NCBI RefSeq assembly: GCF_030052815.1
Contig: NC_079503.1
Coordinates: 57,578,735-57,642,734, forward strand
From: Hevea brasiliensis
Lineage: Eukaryota; Streptophyta; Magnoliopsida; Malpighiales; Euphorbiaceae
Length of the DNA: 64,000 nt
Direction of reading: 5' to 3'
Every line of letters starts with the position of its first letter. Position 1 is the first letter of the stretch. Under the pieces are notes generated by a model. The model had not been told where the DNA came from, ran no database searches, and worked only from the letters and a program-made list of their open reading frames with translations. The position numbers and the translations under genes are program-made. Positions 47,801-59,748 of the stretch are shown here, piece by piece.

Positions 47801-48123
47801 TACCTTACACTTCCATGGCTGCCAAAAATGGACAGTCCATAAGTCAACCATTTCTTCAAATCTCTTCACCCAAAATACTACCCATAACCTCAACACAAGT
47901 TTTAATTAAGGAAGGGAAGAAAATAAGCACTTACCTCTTATTGGAGCTTACTAAAACCTCACCCAAACTTCTTCTTTTTGCTGCCAATGTCTTCTCCAAG
48001 CTGAGTATGCAAGGTTTAATGAAGAAACTTAGTGTAAAAGAGGGCTAAATGTGGAGTGCATGGAGGTAGAATGAGGTTTGGCTATGGAGGATTTTCTTTT
48101 GGGAGGATGAATTCGGCTGGTCT
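44853..48123 (-). repeat. LTR C (type II), truncated by F
   Basis: It starts TGTCACACCCTACTCC, like the LTRs at 55925 and 62514, and matches them for about 3.1 kb before F's LTR begins at 48124. Its last part, about 650 bases, is missing. It contains a 2 x 35-base duplication at 45799-45868 (GATTCTAACTCCCTATGGTC). Small frames at 45025-45483, 46897-47112 and 47551-48048 have no domain. Confidence 0.85.
45471..45491 (-). other. Conserved LTR stem-loop (C)
   Basis: CACTGAGT at 45471-45478 and ACTCAGTG at 45484-45491, eight perfect pairs. Sense CGCAG|GTGAAAAG follows, GT at 45448-45447, 23 bases on. Confidence 0.75.
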
Positions 48124-51100
48124 TGTGACACCCCTTACCCGTCTACAGTCTAGCCGAGCAAGTTATGCCACTCAGTGTGCCCGAGCACCAATTTGTATTT
48201 CTATTACAATTTATCCCTTTTAATTCATTTATTTCAATTTTGATAAATATGAATTTATCCGTAAATTTTATAGAAAATCTGACAAAGTACCGGCTATAAA
48301 TTGGAAAAACAGTTCTTCTAAACCTGTTTAAAAACACTTCCAAAATAATTTCCAAATCCAAACTCCATTATACACATTCAAGTCAATCTCAAATCACAAT
48401 ACTATTTTCAAAAACCTTTCTGTTCACTTCATCACTTGAAGCATATTCACAAATAATTCTCAACATTTCATTTATCAACATACATTATGCAGAAAATCTC
48501 AATAATATGAAATTTCATATATTTACATTAATATATAATTACATGAGTTTATAGTTACAATCTAAACTAATACAAAATGCAAAAATATAAAAGGGCCACC
48601 TATAGTCCTATTGTCCTACCATATGCAGTGCAGATGTGAGGTGACTCTGGACTCCGGATGTAGCTCTGAAGGCTCACCCCATTTGATGTCTGCTGGGCTG
48701 CCCAGCTAAGTCTCCAGTACCTGTGCATGGCAAAAGCGACGTGCTAAGCAATTCTGCTTAGTGGTGACAATATAAAATAAAATAAAATAAAATAATTATG
48801 CAGAATGTATGATTTCATTTTTGGGTAGACTTAATTTTTGGTATTATTTGCAATATTATTCACTTAAAATTTGGTAAGGTTTATTATCATTGCCCGAGTA
48901 ACCCATACTAGTTGACTAGACTGGATAAATGAGTAAACTGGCACTAGGTACTAAGTACCTCAGACTATCACACCATCTGTCACATTGTGTCTCCCGGTAT
49001 GCAACAGAACAGCTAATAAGCTGTAACAATTATCAGGGTTAAAACCCAAGTATATCAACTCAAATAACGTAGCCAAAGGCTATTATGTCACAGAATGGCA
49101 TGGGAGCCATGAAACACAGAATGGCATGAAGCCATATGTAGTACTACTGACAGAACCCTATTGGCATGCCAAGCTATCCAAACCAATCTTGTTAGGTATA
49201 CTAGGGCATTTCACACTTTTAAGTTTCACAATTTTTGGAATTTAAGTTTTAGTGTTACTATTTCATTCATTGGTCAACAAAAATGTTGACTTTTGCATAG
49301 GCAATAGGTAAATTGGTTTTAATATCATCAACATACCACATTTTGCATTCAAAATTTGTTGGTATTGGTTGCCAATACCATTTCTAAGCTTAATGTTAGT
49401 TGGGCAAAATTTTCACTTTTTATGCCTTGATTTTACTGTTCCATTGGTCAATTTTGCAGTGGGAATTTGGCAAACTGATCAACATGAAAGTTGTTCCTTA
49501 TTTTGTCTAGTTGCATTTCTTTTTTTGAATCACTCCATTTGGAGTTTTGTAGCTCAAGTTATGGTTTAAAAACCACAACTGGCCGGATTGAAATTCTGTC
49601 CAGAATTTTTGGACTGACCATATCTATAGTGCAATGAACAGTGACTGCAATTCACCTTTTGAATATTTTCTGGTCATAATTTGGGTTAGGTTTCTTCATG
49701 AAAGTTGTTGGTCTATATCTCAGCTTGTTGCTGGTAAAATTTTAGGTCAATTGGACTTTTCTACACTGTTATGGCCAAATGACCAAATACTGTTCATTTG
49801 GTCATTTTGCCCAGGCAGATTGCAGATCACCCAAATTAGGGCAAGCTTTTGGTCCACTTGGTTTGGTTTAATAGGCATGGTTTCTTCACTAAAGTTGTGC
49901 CATTATGTGTCTAGTTTCATGTCCAATTGGCCTTGCATGAATTAAACCTTTACAATTCAAGTTATGGCTGCTCAAACCTACTGGACTCAAGTCTAATTCT
50001 GCAGGTCACTCCAATTCTGCAGGTCACTCTAATGGCAGCCACACCAAACCCAAATCCCATCACTCAAAAAACTTCTTTTTTTATTTAAACAGAACTAAAT
50101 GGTCACTAATTGACCATTAAAACCTATTTTCATCATCACATGGTCAAAATCCCATTTTTCCATCCCAAACCCTAACTCACACATTACCATTCATGCATTT
50201 TCATTGCATTTCTTCAATCTACTTACAAGATGCACATTAAGGGCAGCCAAATAACCTTTTAACTTCACTTAAACTCATCACAAACAAACACTAACCATGG
50301 CTATCGAAAATCTAGGGTTTACATACAAATGGCATTCAATAATTTTTCTTTGTAATTTACACTCATTAAAAGTCCTTAACATGAATTTAAAGTTAAATTC
50401 ATGGTTAGGTCACTAACCTCTATGGGCTGAGATTTTCCCACTTGCCAAAGTTCTTGTTTTCCTCTTCTTTTTGCTCCCAAAAGAATCACCAAGGTGTAAG
50501 GGCAAGTTTTTGTGTTGACAATTAGGGTTTTTGATGGAAGAAAGCTAGGAAAAATCAAGCTTGAAAAAGCTTGTTCATGGTGGCCATGGAGGATGGGTTG
50601 ACGTTAAGGAGAAGAAGAGAAGAAGGTGTTCTGATTTTTTTTTTCATTTTCAGCCCATTTAGTCTCTTTTATATAAAGTTATGCCATGTGTCAAGATTGG
50701 ATTGGTTGGGAGATTTTTAATGACATCATTATGATGTCATAAGTCCATTTTCCTTCATTTACTCTTCATTTCTTGTCTATTTAATTGCAATTAAATTTTT
50801 AACAACATTTAATTATATTTTATGTTATATAAATTATTTATTTAACTGGACAAGTTGGCCAAAATTCATCTCTGAAGATGAAATGACCAAAATGCCCTCC
50901 GTTTGGCTTAACGGGCCAAAATTGTCTGTACTGATTGAAAAATTTTTCTAAGTATTTTCTTGGCATTCTAATGCCATAACAACCTCTATGACCCTTCTCT
51001 AGAGTTCCAAAAATTATTTTATAATTTTTTCCCCTGGTCTAGGGCTCCTGGTTGCGAGAACCGCAACTTCTCACTAGGTTACCCATCGCTAGGGCACCGG

Positions 51101-51276
51101 CTCATTTAACTTGGTTGTATTTTATTTCTAAAATTCTTCCTAAATTTTTCTTATTAATATTTGAGTTAATTATGGTTCTTTACTTTAGTTTAAATATTTT
51201 TTCGGACGTTCTAGCTATCTGGACTGACACTGGTCACCGGAACAGTATATGGACTAGCTAAAGTGAGGATATTACA
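48124..51276 (-). repeat. 3' LTR of F (type I)
   Basis: 3153 bases from TGTGACACCCC to GGATATTACA. It carries hairpins near 49010-49140, TTGGCATGCCAA at 49161-49172, and modules with cores near 49560, 49772 and 49970. Frames at 49369-49945 and 51052-51261 have no domain. Confidence 0.9.
48744..48761 (-). other. Conserved LTR stem-loop (F)
   Basis: CTAAGCA at 48744-48750 and TGCTTAG at 48755-48761, seven pairs. Sense CACAG|GTACTGG follows, GT at 48720-48719, 24 bases on. Confidence 0.75.
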
Positions 51277-51290
51277 ACTCTTCCCCCCTA
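51277..51290 (-). other. Polypurine tract of F
   Basis: The minus strand reads TAGGGGGGAAGAGT directly before TGTAATATCC. Confidence 0.8.
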
Positions 51291-52048
51291 ATAAAAATTT
51301 CGTCCTCGAAATTTACCTAATGCAAACAGTTGAGGGAACTGTTGCCTCATCATCTCTTCAGTTTCCCAAGTTACCTCTTCAGTGTTGTGGTGTCTCCAAA
51401 GCACTTTCACCAGTGGAATTTGTTTATTTCTCAGTTCCTTCACTTCCCGAGCTAGGATCTGTATAGGTTCTTCTGTATATGTTAAGTCCGGTTGGATTTC
51501 AATCTCTTCCATGAAAATGACATGTGAAGGGTCTGAGTGATATCTTCTCAACATAGAAACATGGAATACATTGTGAATTTTATCCAGTTCTGGTGGTAAA
51601 GCTAGTCGATAGGCCACTGGTCCCACACGTTTAATAACTTTATATGGGCCAATGAACCTAGGGCTTAACTTACCCTTCCTTCCAAACCTCAGTATTTTTT
51701 TCCACAGTGAGACTTTGAGAAAACTTTATCACCAACTGCATATTCTATCTCTTTTCTCTTCAAGTCAGCATATGATTTCTGTCTATCTGAGGCAACCTTC
51801 AGGTTAGCTTTGATTATCTTCACTTTCTCCTCAGTCTGTTTCACCAGGTCTGGTCCTACCAGTTTATCTTCGCCCAATTCAATCTAACACACTGGGGTTC
51901 TACATTTCCTCCCATACAGTGCTTCATACGGAGCCATTTGAATGCTAGCTTGGCAGCTATTGTTATATGCAAACTCTGCCAGTGGGAGATATCTATCCCA
52001 ACTCCCCTCAAACTCAATGACACAACTCCTTAGCATATCCTCTAGGAT
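51288..52048 (-). pseudogene. F integrase C-terminal part with chromodomain-like tail
   Basis: After the intron-like insert the text goes on as [14 protein letters not shown], then [13 protein letters not shown] followed by a TAG. A frame change lies between the frames 51877-51689 and 51626-51288, within the KVSLWKK stretch. The GPY/F module is split there; YRLALPPEL and VFHVSMLRRY are intact. The tail reads LRNKQIPLVKVLW and EVTWETE, the same chromodomain-like pattern as A with one change in EATWE. It would have directed integration; here it is broken. Confidence 0.87.
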
Positions 52049-52122
52049 CTATCACATAATTCACATTGTTACTATTATTTCAATTTATTAATTATGAAAA
52101 TTCAATTAGTTCTTAGGTTTAC
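52049..52122 (-). other. Intron-like insert in F integrase (74 bp, GT..AG)
   Basis: On the minus strand, GTAATCTAG is followed by GTAAACCTAAG and the insert ends TGTGATAG before ATCCTAGAGGAT. The exon codon before it is TAG where A has CAG. Both ends resemble those of the A insert; the middle is diverged. It keeps the phase-0 position. Confidence 0.7.
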
Positions 52123-52905
52123 CTAGATTACTCGTTCTGGCTGTCCATCCATCTGGGGATGAAAAGCCATGCTAAAACGAAGTTGTGTGCCCAAGGCTTC
52201 TTACAACTTTTTCCAGAATCTCGATGTAAACCTTGGGTCTCGGTCAGATATGATGGAAAGTGGGATTCTATGCAGTCTAACTATCTCACTGATATACAAT
52301 TCTGCTAGCTTCTCCAGTGAGTAGTCAGTCCTAACTGGCAGAAAATGTACTGACTTCGTCAATCTATCCACTATCACCCATACTACATCATGCTTCCTTT
52401 GGGTGAGAGGTAGACCACTAACAAAATCCATAGTGACCCGTTCCCATTTCCATTCAGGTATGCTTATAGGCTGTAGCAATCCTGATGGAACTTGATGTTC
52501 TGCTTTAACTTGCTGACATGTCAAACATTTAGTCACATAGTCAGCTATATCCCTCTTCATACCAAGCCACCAATAATGAGGTTTCAAATCATTATACATT
52601 TTTGTGCTTCCCGGGTGCATAGCATAAACATTAGTGTGTGCTTCTTTCAAAATACTAGTCTTTAGTTCCCTATCATCAGGTACACACACTCTTCCACTGT
52701 AATATAGACACCCATCTTCTTTCACCTTATATTCAGTTTCCTTTCCCTCTGAAATTTTACCCACAATGGCCATTAATTTTTCATCTGCCCTCTGCCCATC
52801 TTGTATCTGCCGTAGCAAGGTTGGCCTCACTTGCAACTCAGCCAAAATAGCTCCATCTTGAGCTAAGGACAGACAGGCATTTAGTGATCTTAAAGCTGTG
52901 ATGGA
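52123..52905 (-). pseudogene. F integrase zinc-binding and catalytic domains
   Basis: The frame 52962-52201 is open for 253 residues and begins inside RNase H. HHCC is complete: [11 protein letters not shown], then [12 protein letters not shown]. The core has MDFVSGLP and [15 protein letters not shown] with the first two acidic residues. A TAG at 52201 (KKL-stop-EALG) precedes FHPQMDGQPERV, which has the third residue. Only this stop and the TAG beside the intron-like insert break it. Confidence 0.9.
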
Positions 52906-54130
52906 CTTTCTGCTCAAAGCATCAGCAACTACATTTGCCTTCCCAGGATGATAATCTATCACACAATCATAGTCCTTTAGGAACTCAATCCATCGCCTCT
53001 GTCTAAGATTGAGCTCCTTCTAGGTTGGCAAATATTTTAGACTCTTGTGGTCTGTATAAATGTAGCATTTTTCACCATATAAATAATGCCTCCATATCTT
53101 CAGTGCGAAGATAATTGCTGCTAACTCTAGGTCATGAGTAGGGTAGTTCTGTTCATGTGGCCTTAACTGCTTGGAAGCATAAGCGACCACTTTCCCCTCT
53201 TGCATCAATACACACCCTAGCCCATTATGTGAGGCATCACTGTAGACCACAAAGTCTTTCCCCGACACTGGTTGTGTTAACACTGGTGCTTCTGTCAACA
53301 TAGCCTTTAGCCTCTCAAAACTGGCTTGGCACTTATCGTTCCAGCTAAATTTCACATTCTTTTGCAACAACTTGGTCATTGGACCAGCTATAAGAGAGAA
53401 CCCCTTCACAAATCTTCTGTAATACCCAGCTAGCCCCAAGAAACTTCTGACCTCAGTTGTATTTCTGGGAGGCTTCCATTCCATCATTGCTTCTATCTTT
53501 TTGGGATCTACTCTAATCCCCTCTGCTGATATTATGTGTCCAAGGAAAGGGATTTCACTCATCCAGAAGTCACACTTGGACAACTTAGCATACAGCTTCT
53601 TTTCTCATAGGGTTTGCAGAATAATCCTCAAATGTTCATCATGTTCTTCCCTGGTCTTGGAATACACCAGAATATCATCAATAAAGACCACTACAAACCG
53701 ATCTAAGTATGGATGGAAGATACGGTTCGTAAGGTCCATAAATGTTGCTGGTGCATTTGTTAACCCAAACGGCATCACTAGAAATTCACAATGCCCATAC
53801 CGGGTCCTGAATGCAGTTTTTGACACATCTGCATCCTTTATCCTCAATTGATGATACCCTGATCTGAGATCAATTTTTGAAAATACACCGGCTCCCTTCA
53901 ACTGATCAAACAGATCGTCAATTCTGGGCAATGGATATTTATTCTTCACAGTTACTTTGTTCAACTGCCGGTAATCAATACAAAATGTCAAGGTTCCATC
54001 CTTCTTCCTCACAAATAGCACCGGAGCTCCCCATGGTGACACACTGGGGCGTATGAACCCCTTATCAAGTAACTCCTACAACTGATTTTTCAACTCCTTC
54101 AATTCAGTGTGTTCCATTCTATAAGGAGCA
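52906..54130 (-). pseudogene. F reverse transcriptase and RNase H
   Basis: The RT N-terminal part is better kept than in A. The frame 54042-53605 has [22 protein letters not shown] (D58) and FIDD (residues 120-123, about 53685). A stop at 53605 (QTL-stop-EKK) divides it from the frame 53583-53020, with the thumb region and RNase H motifs [27 protein letters not shown] near 53022 (LPT-stop-KELN) comes before the last RNase H motif VVADAL at about 52920. All catalytic acids are present; only stops disable it. Confidence 0.92.
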
Positions 54131-54399
54131 ATAGAAATGGGTGCTGTACTCGGCATTACCTCAATAACAAACTCGACTTCCCTTTCTAATTGTAAACCAG
54201 GCAACTCTTCAAGAAATACATCTGGGAAGTCTCTTACTGTGGGTATGTCACCCAAGTTTGGCTTAGCCTGCCTAGTATCTACCACGTGTGCTAGGTAAGC
54301 TTCACAGCCTTTTTTCATCAATCTTCTTGCAACCGTGGCTGAGATAACATTGGATAAGAAATATGTCCTTTTAACCACAACAGTGATCTCATTACCCTC

Positions 54400-54720
54400 A
54401 GAAGTTTTCAGAGAAATCCTCTTCAATTTGCAATCAACTATTACCTGATGACATGATAACCAGTCCATACCCAAAATCGCGTCAAACTCGTGGAAGGGCA
54501 ACTCAATTAGGTCTGCCGAGAATTCATACCCCTGAATCCTCAACGGGCAACCTTTATACACTTTATTCACTACCACACTGTGGCCTAGTGGATTTGTGAC
54601 CAAAATATCTTGATCACTCTCCTCTACTGGAACTCCCCTCTCTATGGGTAGTTTCATGCAAATGTAGGAATGAATGGATCCTGGATCCACCAATGCATGT
54701 ACAGAAGTATTGTAGAGGGA
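54400..54720 (-). pseudogene. F protease domain
   Basis: VDPGSIHSYI with D at about 54687, the same DPG variant as A. GMDWLSCHQVIVDC follows. The frame 54990-54076 is open from the second zinc knuckle through the protease to the start of RT (PYRMEHTELKELK), ending in a TAG at a glutamine position. No lesion lies inside the domain. Confidence 0.87.
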
Positions 54721-55870
54721 AAACGTATCCCTGATGACATCCGGGGCATCTTGCTCCTCCTGAGCTCTGATGGCATAGGCCCTGGCAGGTATTCTAGTGT
54801 CTGGCCTCTTAGGTGACTCGAATGCAGGCCTCAGTGATGGACCAGCTGCCTCAGGTTTACCGGGCTTCCTACCCCTTTGTGGTGCAAGAGCAGGTCTGTC
54901 AGTTTGTGTTGGAGCAACAGTAGTAGTCCTCTTCGGACAATTCTTGATTTGATGTTCTATCGATCCACACTGTAAGCATGCACCGGTCACTCGCCAACAT
55001 TCCCCCTTATGCCACTTCTGACAGTACTAACAAGCAAAAGATGCAGTGGCTGGTCCCCTAAACACCGTCCCTGGAGAGCTGCCCATTGATGGTCTGGACT
55101 GGCCTCTCCTAGGTGTGAACTGTGGTCTGGGCCTCTGAGACTGGCCCTGACCCTGTGGTGGTCCTGAACTCTGAGCAAGAGGACCCTTACTCTTTTTGCT
55201 GGGAGTAGAAAATGTACTGGACTGACCCGGACCCCTCTTCTGCTGTCTTTCCCTTTTATTTTGTTCATTGATTCTGACCCTTTCCACTTTTGATGCTGCA
55301 TCTACCATGACTTTGATATTGTCATTGAGCCCTTCTTCAAACCATCTGCACCTCTCTAACTTTGTAGTGACTATCTCCCACCCATACCGACTCAGTCTGA
55401 CAAACTCACGCTCATACTCAGCCACTGACAAATGTCTCTGTCTTAAACTGATAAATTCCTTTCTTTGCTCTTCTAAATACACTTTGCTAATATATTTCTT
55501 CCTGAACTCTGTGAGGAAGAATTCCCAGGTGATCCGTTTAGGTTGCACCTCACTGGTTACTGTGTCCCACCACTGATATGCATCATCCTGAAGTAGGGAC
55601 ACAGCACCCACTAGGTTCTGCTCAGGGGTGCAATTTAGCTATTTCAGCATTCTGATTGTTCTATCCAACCAGTTTTCTGCGGCCATGGGATCATCCTCCC
55701 TCTTCCCAAAGAAGTCCACAGCCCCATGCTTTCTTAATTTCTCCAAATGAGATTTCTGTGGTGCTGGTGGTGGCTGTGGCTGTGGTTGTGGTGGTGGAAT
55801 TGCCCCCATCATTTGCCAGTAGAATTCAGTCATTTGCGAAAATAGAGCAACCTGAGGTTGGGCAGGTGCT
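54721..55870 (-). pseudogene. F gag, N-terminus missing
   Basis: The first recognisable residues are MTEFYWQMMGAIPPP (frame 55833-55639), matching MDEFFRQMAGVMPPP of A; about 45 upstream residues of A have no counterpart, because the leader of another element begins there. A stop near 55639 precedes DAYQWWDTVTSEV (frame 55611-55027). A deletion after LNDNIKVM shortens it relative to A. The first knuckle is damaged at a stop (SFAC-stop-YCQKWHKGEC); the second reads CLQCGSIEHQIKNC. Confidence 0.87.
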
Positions 55871-55924
55871 GAAATTGACAGTTCAAAATTTATTTTAAAA
55901 CCTTTGCTCTGATACTACTAAACA
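55871..55924 (-). other. Chimeric junction: C/G-type leader and primer site joined to F gag
   Basis: From about 55872 the sequence AGTTCAAAATTTATTTTAAA and the primer site (GCTCTGATACTA, 55906-55917) match G's leader at 62468-62513, not A's leader. Upstream (sense downstream) it is F gag. The junction lies within a few bases of AAATTGACAG. Confidence 0.85.
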
Positions 55925-58900
55925 TGTCACACCCTACTCCTTGTAAGATGTAACATGTTCCCGTAGTACACCTAATGAATTACCGTACTTCACCTACCGG
56001 TAACCCATTAAATATACTACAAGGGATTTTAAAACAATTTTTGTTCATTATGGAATTGGTGGGTAAAATTTTTTTTTTTCAATTATTAAAAACTTTTATT
56101 TAAAGTCCAAACACAAATCAAATTTTTTTGGATATTTAAAATCTCCGTAATTTTTACAAAAATTTTGGCAGAGTGCAGTCTGTATTATGAGAAAATAGTT
56201 CTTCAAAACCTGAAAATAAAAACACTTCCAATATATTACTCAATCACAACTTCATTTGTAACCACCAAACTTCAAATCAACAACCCTGGCAACACTTCAA
56301 CTCAAAATCCAAATTTCAAATAAAAAATTAATTACTCAAAATATTTCATAAACTCATGCACATTAAATATTTAATTTACATTCACTATTTAATTTACAAA
56401 CACAAAATCTCAAAAATAATATTATTACAATTTTATCTGTGCAACTGCTCAAACTGCAGAGATACATATGCATACTATCATATTTACATCAAACTAAACT
56501 ACCAAGGTATAGACAATACCCGTACAGAATTTCTTCAACCGTGCTCCTCTCTGACTGTAGCAGCTCACTCTACTACTATGTCCTTTTCTCTATCTACAAC
56601 AGCAAGTTAAAGCTATCGCTGAGTATAAAGATACTCAGTGGTGCACAATAAAACGTAAAATGTATAATTTAAAACATTCATGAACAATTCATAATTCAAA
56701 TATTTCACAATCATATTTCAAATTTTCAAATCACATTTATAACAAATCATAATTTTCAAAGCTTAACACAACACAACTTTAATCAAATAATTCAATAAAG
56801 ATAGTGTTGCCAATCAATAACACAACTTAGGCCATGACACAAAATTTCCGAACATGCCGTGTGTACATCACGACAAGGCAAACACCCTCACTAATCGAAA
56901 TCAATGAGGGAGGTGGCTAGCTAGCTAATAAGTACTCATCCAAACTCGCCCCTCAGACTGGGAAGCCAGAGAGAGAGGAAACTGATCAAATATCAAACTC
57001 ACCCCACAAGTGGATGAGGAACATATTAATATTGCCATGCCAAGTGTGAATTAAAACAATTTAAATCAAGTTATTCAAATATTTTATGCGAAACACAATC
57101 AATTTCTAATGTCAAATTTTCATTCACAAGTGGCAACACCGTAGTACTTAAAACCCATAATTAACACAAAAATTTCACAATGCAGAAAATTAAACAAGCT
57201 TCATTTCAAATCTTCATTGTAAAATAGGTAGCACAACATTCTCGAAATTCATAATAAAATAATCATATTCACAACACATAATAAATCAATTTTCATTGCG
57301 AAGACTATAATTTATAAATTTTTTATGCACAAACCTGATGCGAGTCGCCTATCGGCCTTGACTCAATTCCTCGGGTTCTTTCTCGGTGTTCTTTTCCACT
57401 GAAACACACAGTTTCACAGTGTTTCAGTATCATAACTTAGCATAAATCCAATAATTAATTCATAAATACTTAATTCTAGCCCAAATATGTTTAAACTAAC
57501 GTTCTTGGAAATTTTCATTTTGGAGTTACTATTCATTACACTATTCAAGTCAAATTGTTGACTTTCTAAGGCTTAATAGGTAGGAGAATTCCAACTTCAC
57601 CCACATACCACATTTTGGTCAGCAAACTTGTTGGTTTTGGTTGTTTACTCAAATTCTAAGTCTTTTAGGCAAATTTGGTAAATTTCAGCTTTTGAGTCCT
57701 AAGTTGCACTGTTCCATTGGTCACTTTATTATTGGAATTTGGCAAAACTTCCTTCATAGAAAATGTTCCCCATTGTCTTAAGTTTATTTTCCTTTTTGAA
57801 TCACCCCAATTGGAGTTTTGTAGCTCAAGTTATAGCCAAAATACAGTTACTGCTCACGTGTATTGTTCATGCTGCAGATTTTGGTTCTGGCAGATTATTG
57901 ATCCAACTTCGTTCAGCAATTTGATCAAGTTACGTCCATAATTTGGTCTAATTTTCTTCATACGAAATGTTCTACTATGTCTTAGGTTTCCATCGGTTTA
58001 AGAATCACCTAAATCGGAGTTTTCTAGAGAGAGTTATAGCCATTGAAACTTTACTGTTCATATGGCAAATCTGCAGTTCTGCAGATTCAGTGACCCAACT
58101 TTGCTCAGTAATTTGATTGGGTTAATGGCATAATTTGGGCTTGTTCCTTCATGAAAGTTTTAGATCTATATCTCATCTAACTACTGGTACAATTTCAATC
58201 TTTTTGACCTGCCTAGCTCGAGTTATGACCAAATGAACAAATACTGTTCATTTGGTCAGTTTATACAGGGACAGACTGAGATTTTCTAACTTTGGTCAAT
58301 TTGTTCACTAGGTTTTAGTCACTTTTTGGGCATGCTTCCAAAATGAAAATTGTGTCATTTAGTGCCTATTTTCATTCCCAATTGGTCCCATATTAATTGG
58401 ACTTGTAAAATTTCATTTTTGGTCCCTCAAAGTTGACTTTTGGTCATGCTTCATACCCAATCCGAATTTGGCTTTGATTTAAACACTTCTAACACACTTA
58501 ATTAGGTCACAAATGACCATTTTTCACTTCATATTAGGTCAAACACACCATTTACAAGTTTTTAACATTTTTGGTCTCTAACCCTAATGTCCAAAACCCT
58601 AATTCATGTCATTTGTTGCATTTAGCTACTTTCAAGGTCTTTAATCATAACCACTCACTAATTTAAGTTTCTAAACCCATTTAAACTATTCAAATCATGC
58701 AAATCACCCTCCCCCTTCATGCTGGCCGAATTTCAGTTTGGTCCCTCAATAAATTTTCTTTCCATTTTAAGTTTATTTACAAGTTAATCAAGCTAAAAAT
58801 GGAACAATTAAACTAACTTCACATCTTAAATCACTAACCTTGTTAGGTGTCTTTGAGCTTTTCTTTTTTCCTCTTTCTTTGATGACCAATCTCCTTCCCA

Positions 58901-59731
58901 AGTGACTAGAATAAGTTTTTATGAAGTTTCTATGGAAGTTATTGAGGTTTAATGAAGGATTGTAAGCTTGAGTGCAAGCTTTAATGGAGGATATCCATGG
59001 GGAAATGAGGGAGAGAGAGGGTGGCAAGGGAGAAAGGAAGAAGAAGACTTTCGGTTTTTTGTTTTTCTTTTCTTTATTTTGTTTTTATCCTCATGGAAGA
59101 CCCAAAAATCTAAATAAGTAAATAAATTAATTTTATTCTTTATGGCATCATGTATGAGGTCATGCATGATGTCATCACCTTTTTACTTTTCCATTTTCTT
59201 TTTTTTTATTTATTTATTTTTTTATTAGTTCTTTAATTTAATTTTCGATTCTGAAATTTTTTTTTCTCTGATTTTATTTGACAGTTAGGTCAGGAGTCAG
59301 CTCTCGGGGTCAATTGACCAAATTGCCCCTCGCCAGTTCATCCCAGTTTGCAAATAATTCAGTATTTCTTTCGGCTCCCTGACCTAATTATTTGACTGGC
59401 TTAACAGTTCTTTTTTGTGATTTTCTCTTTTCCACTGTGTTTATAAGGGTCCTAAGGACCGCGGCGTCTCATTTTACGGTTCGAAATTTGAGTTTAAATC
59501 GATTTCGCAGTCGTTCCCGAGAAGGTCACCCATCGCTGTGACTCTCGGCTCTTTTAACTTCTTATGTTCAGTTTTTCTTGTTTATACTTAACTAATTGGA
59601 CATTACTAATTATTTGTGTTTATGGTTTATCTAGTTGTCTTAAGTATGGTTCTAATCCCCTTAATTGTCCGGACCGACTCTGGTCACCAGAACAGTGAAA
59701 TATATCAGGCTATGCAAATAAGGGTGTTACA
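55925..59731 (-). repeat. Complete type II LTR shared by the F junction and G
   Basis: 3807 bases, TGTCACACC to GGGTGTTACA. On its left is a primer site, so it acts as a 5' LTR for the sequence to the left. On its right is a purine tract, so it is the 3' LTR of G. It is very similar to 62514-64000 where they overlap. Modules have cores near 57835, 58040, 58228 and 58410. Frames at 56356-56651, 57717-57941 and 58788-59167 have no domain. Confidence 0.9.
56617..56640 (-). other. Conserved LTR stem-loop (shared LTR)
   Basis: CGCTGAGTAT at 56617-56626, loop AAAG, ATACTCAGTG at 56631-56640, ten pairs including one G-T. The donor-like GT is AT here. Confidence 0.75.
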
Positions 59732-59748
59732 ATTCTCCCCCCTTTAAA
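59732..59748 (-). other. Polypurine tract of G
   Basis: The minus strand reads TTAAAGGGGGGAGAAT before TGTAACACCC, preceded by the shared TTTCGAGGACGAAAA block. Confidence 0.8.

Larger units (their letters stand above)
48124..55870 (-). mobile_element. Gypsy/chromovirus element F, lacking its own 5' LTR
   Basis: F has a 3' LTR (48124-51276), purine tract, integrase with chromodomain-like tail, RT-RNase H, protease and gag. Its gag N-terminus and own 5' LTR are absent. At about 55870 the sequence turns into the leader, primer site and LTR of a C/G-type element. F is closely related to A in every domain and shares the integrase insert. It contains several stops. Confidence 0.88.

Noticed and set aside
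48124..55924. Envelope-like third gene between pol and 3' LTR in A, E or F
   Set aside because: The pol frame ends within about 30-60 bases of the purine tract in each, leaving no room.
56356..56610. Conserved 84-codon frame present twice (also 62945-63199)
   Set aside because: Same reason: counterpart positions in two LTRs of G.
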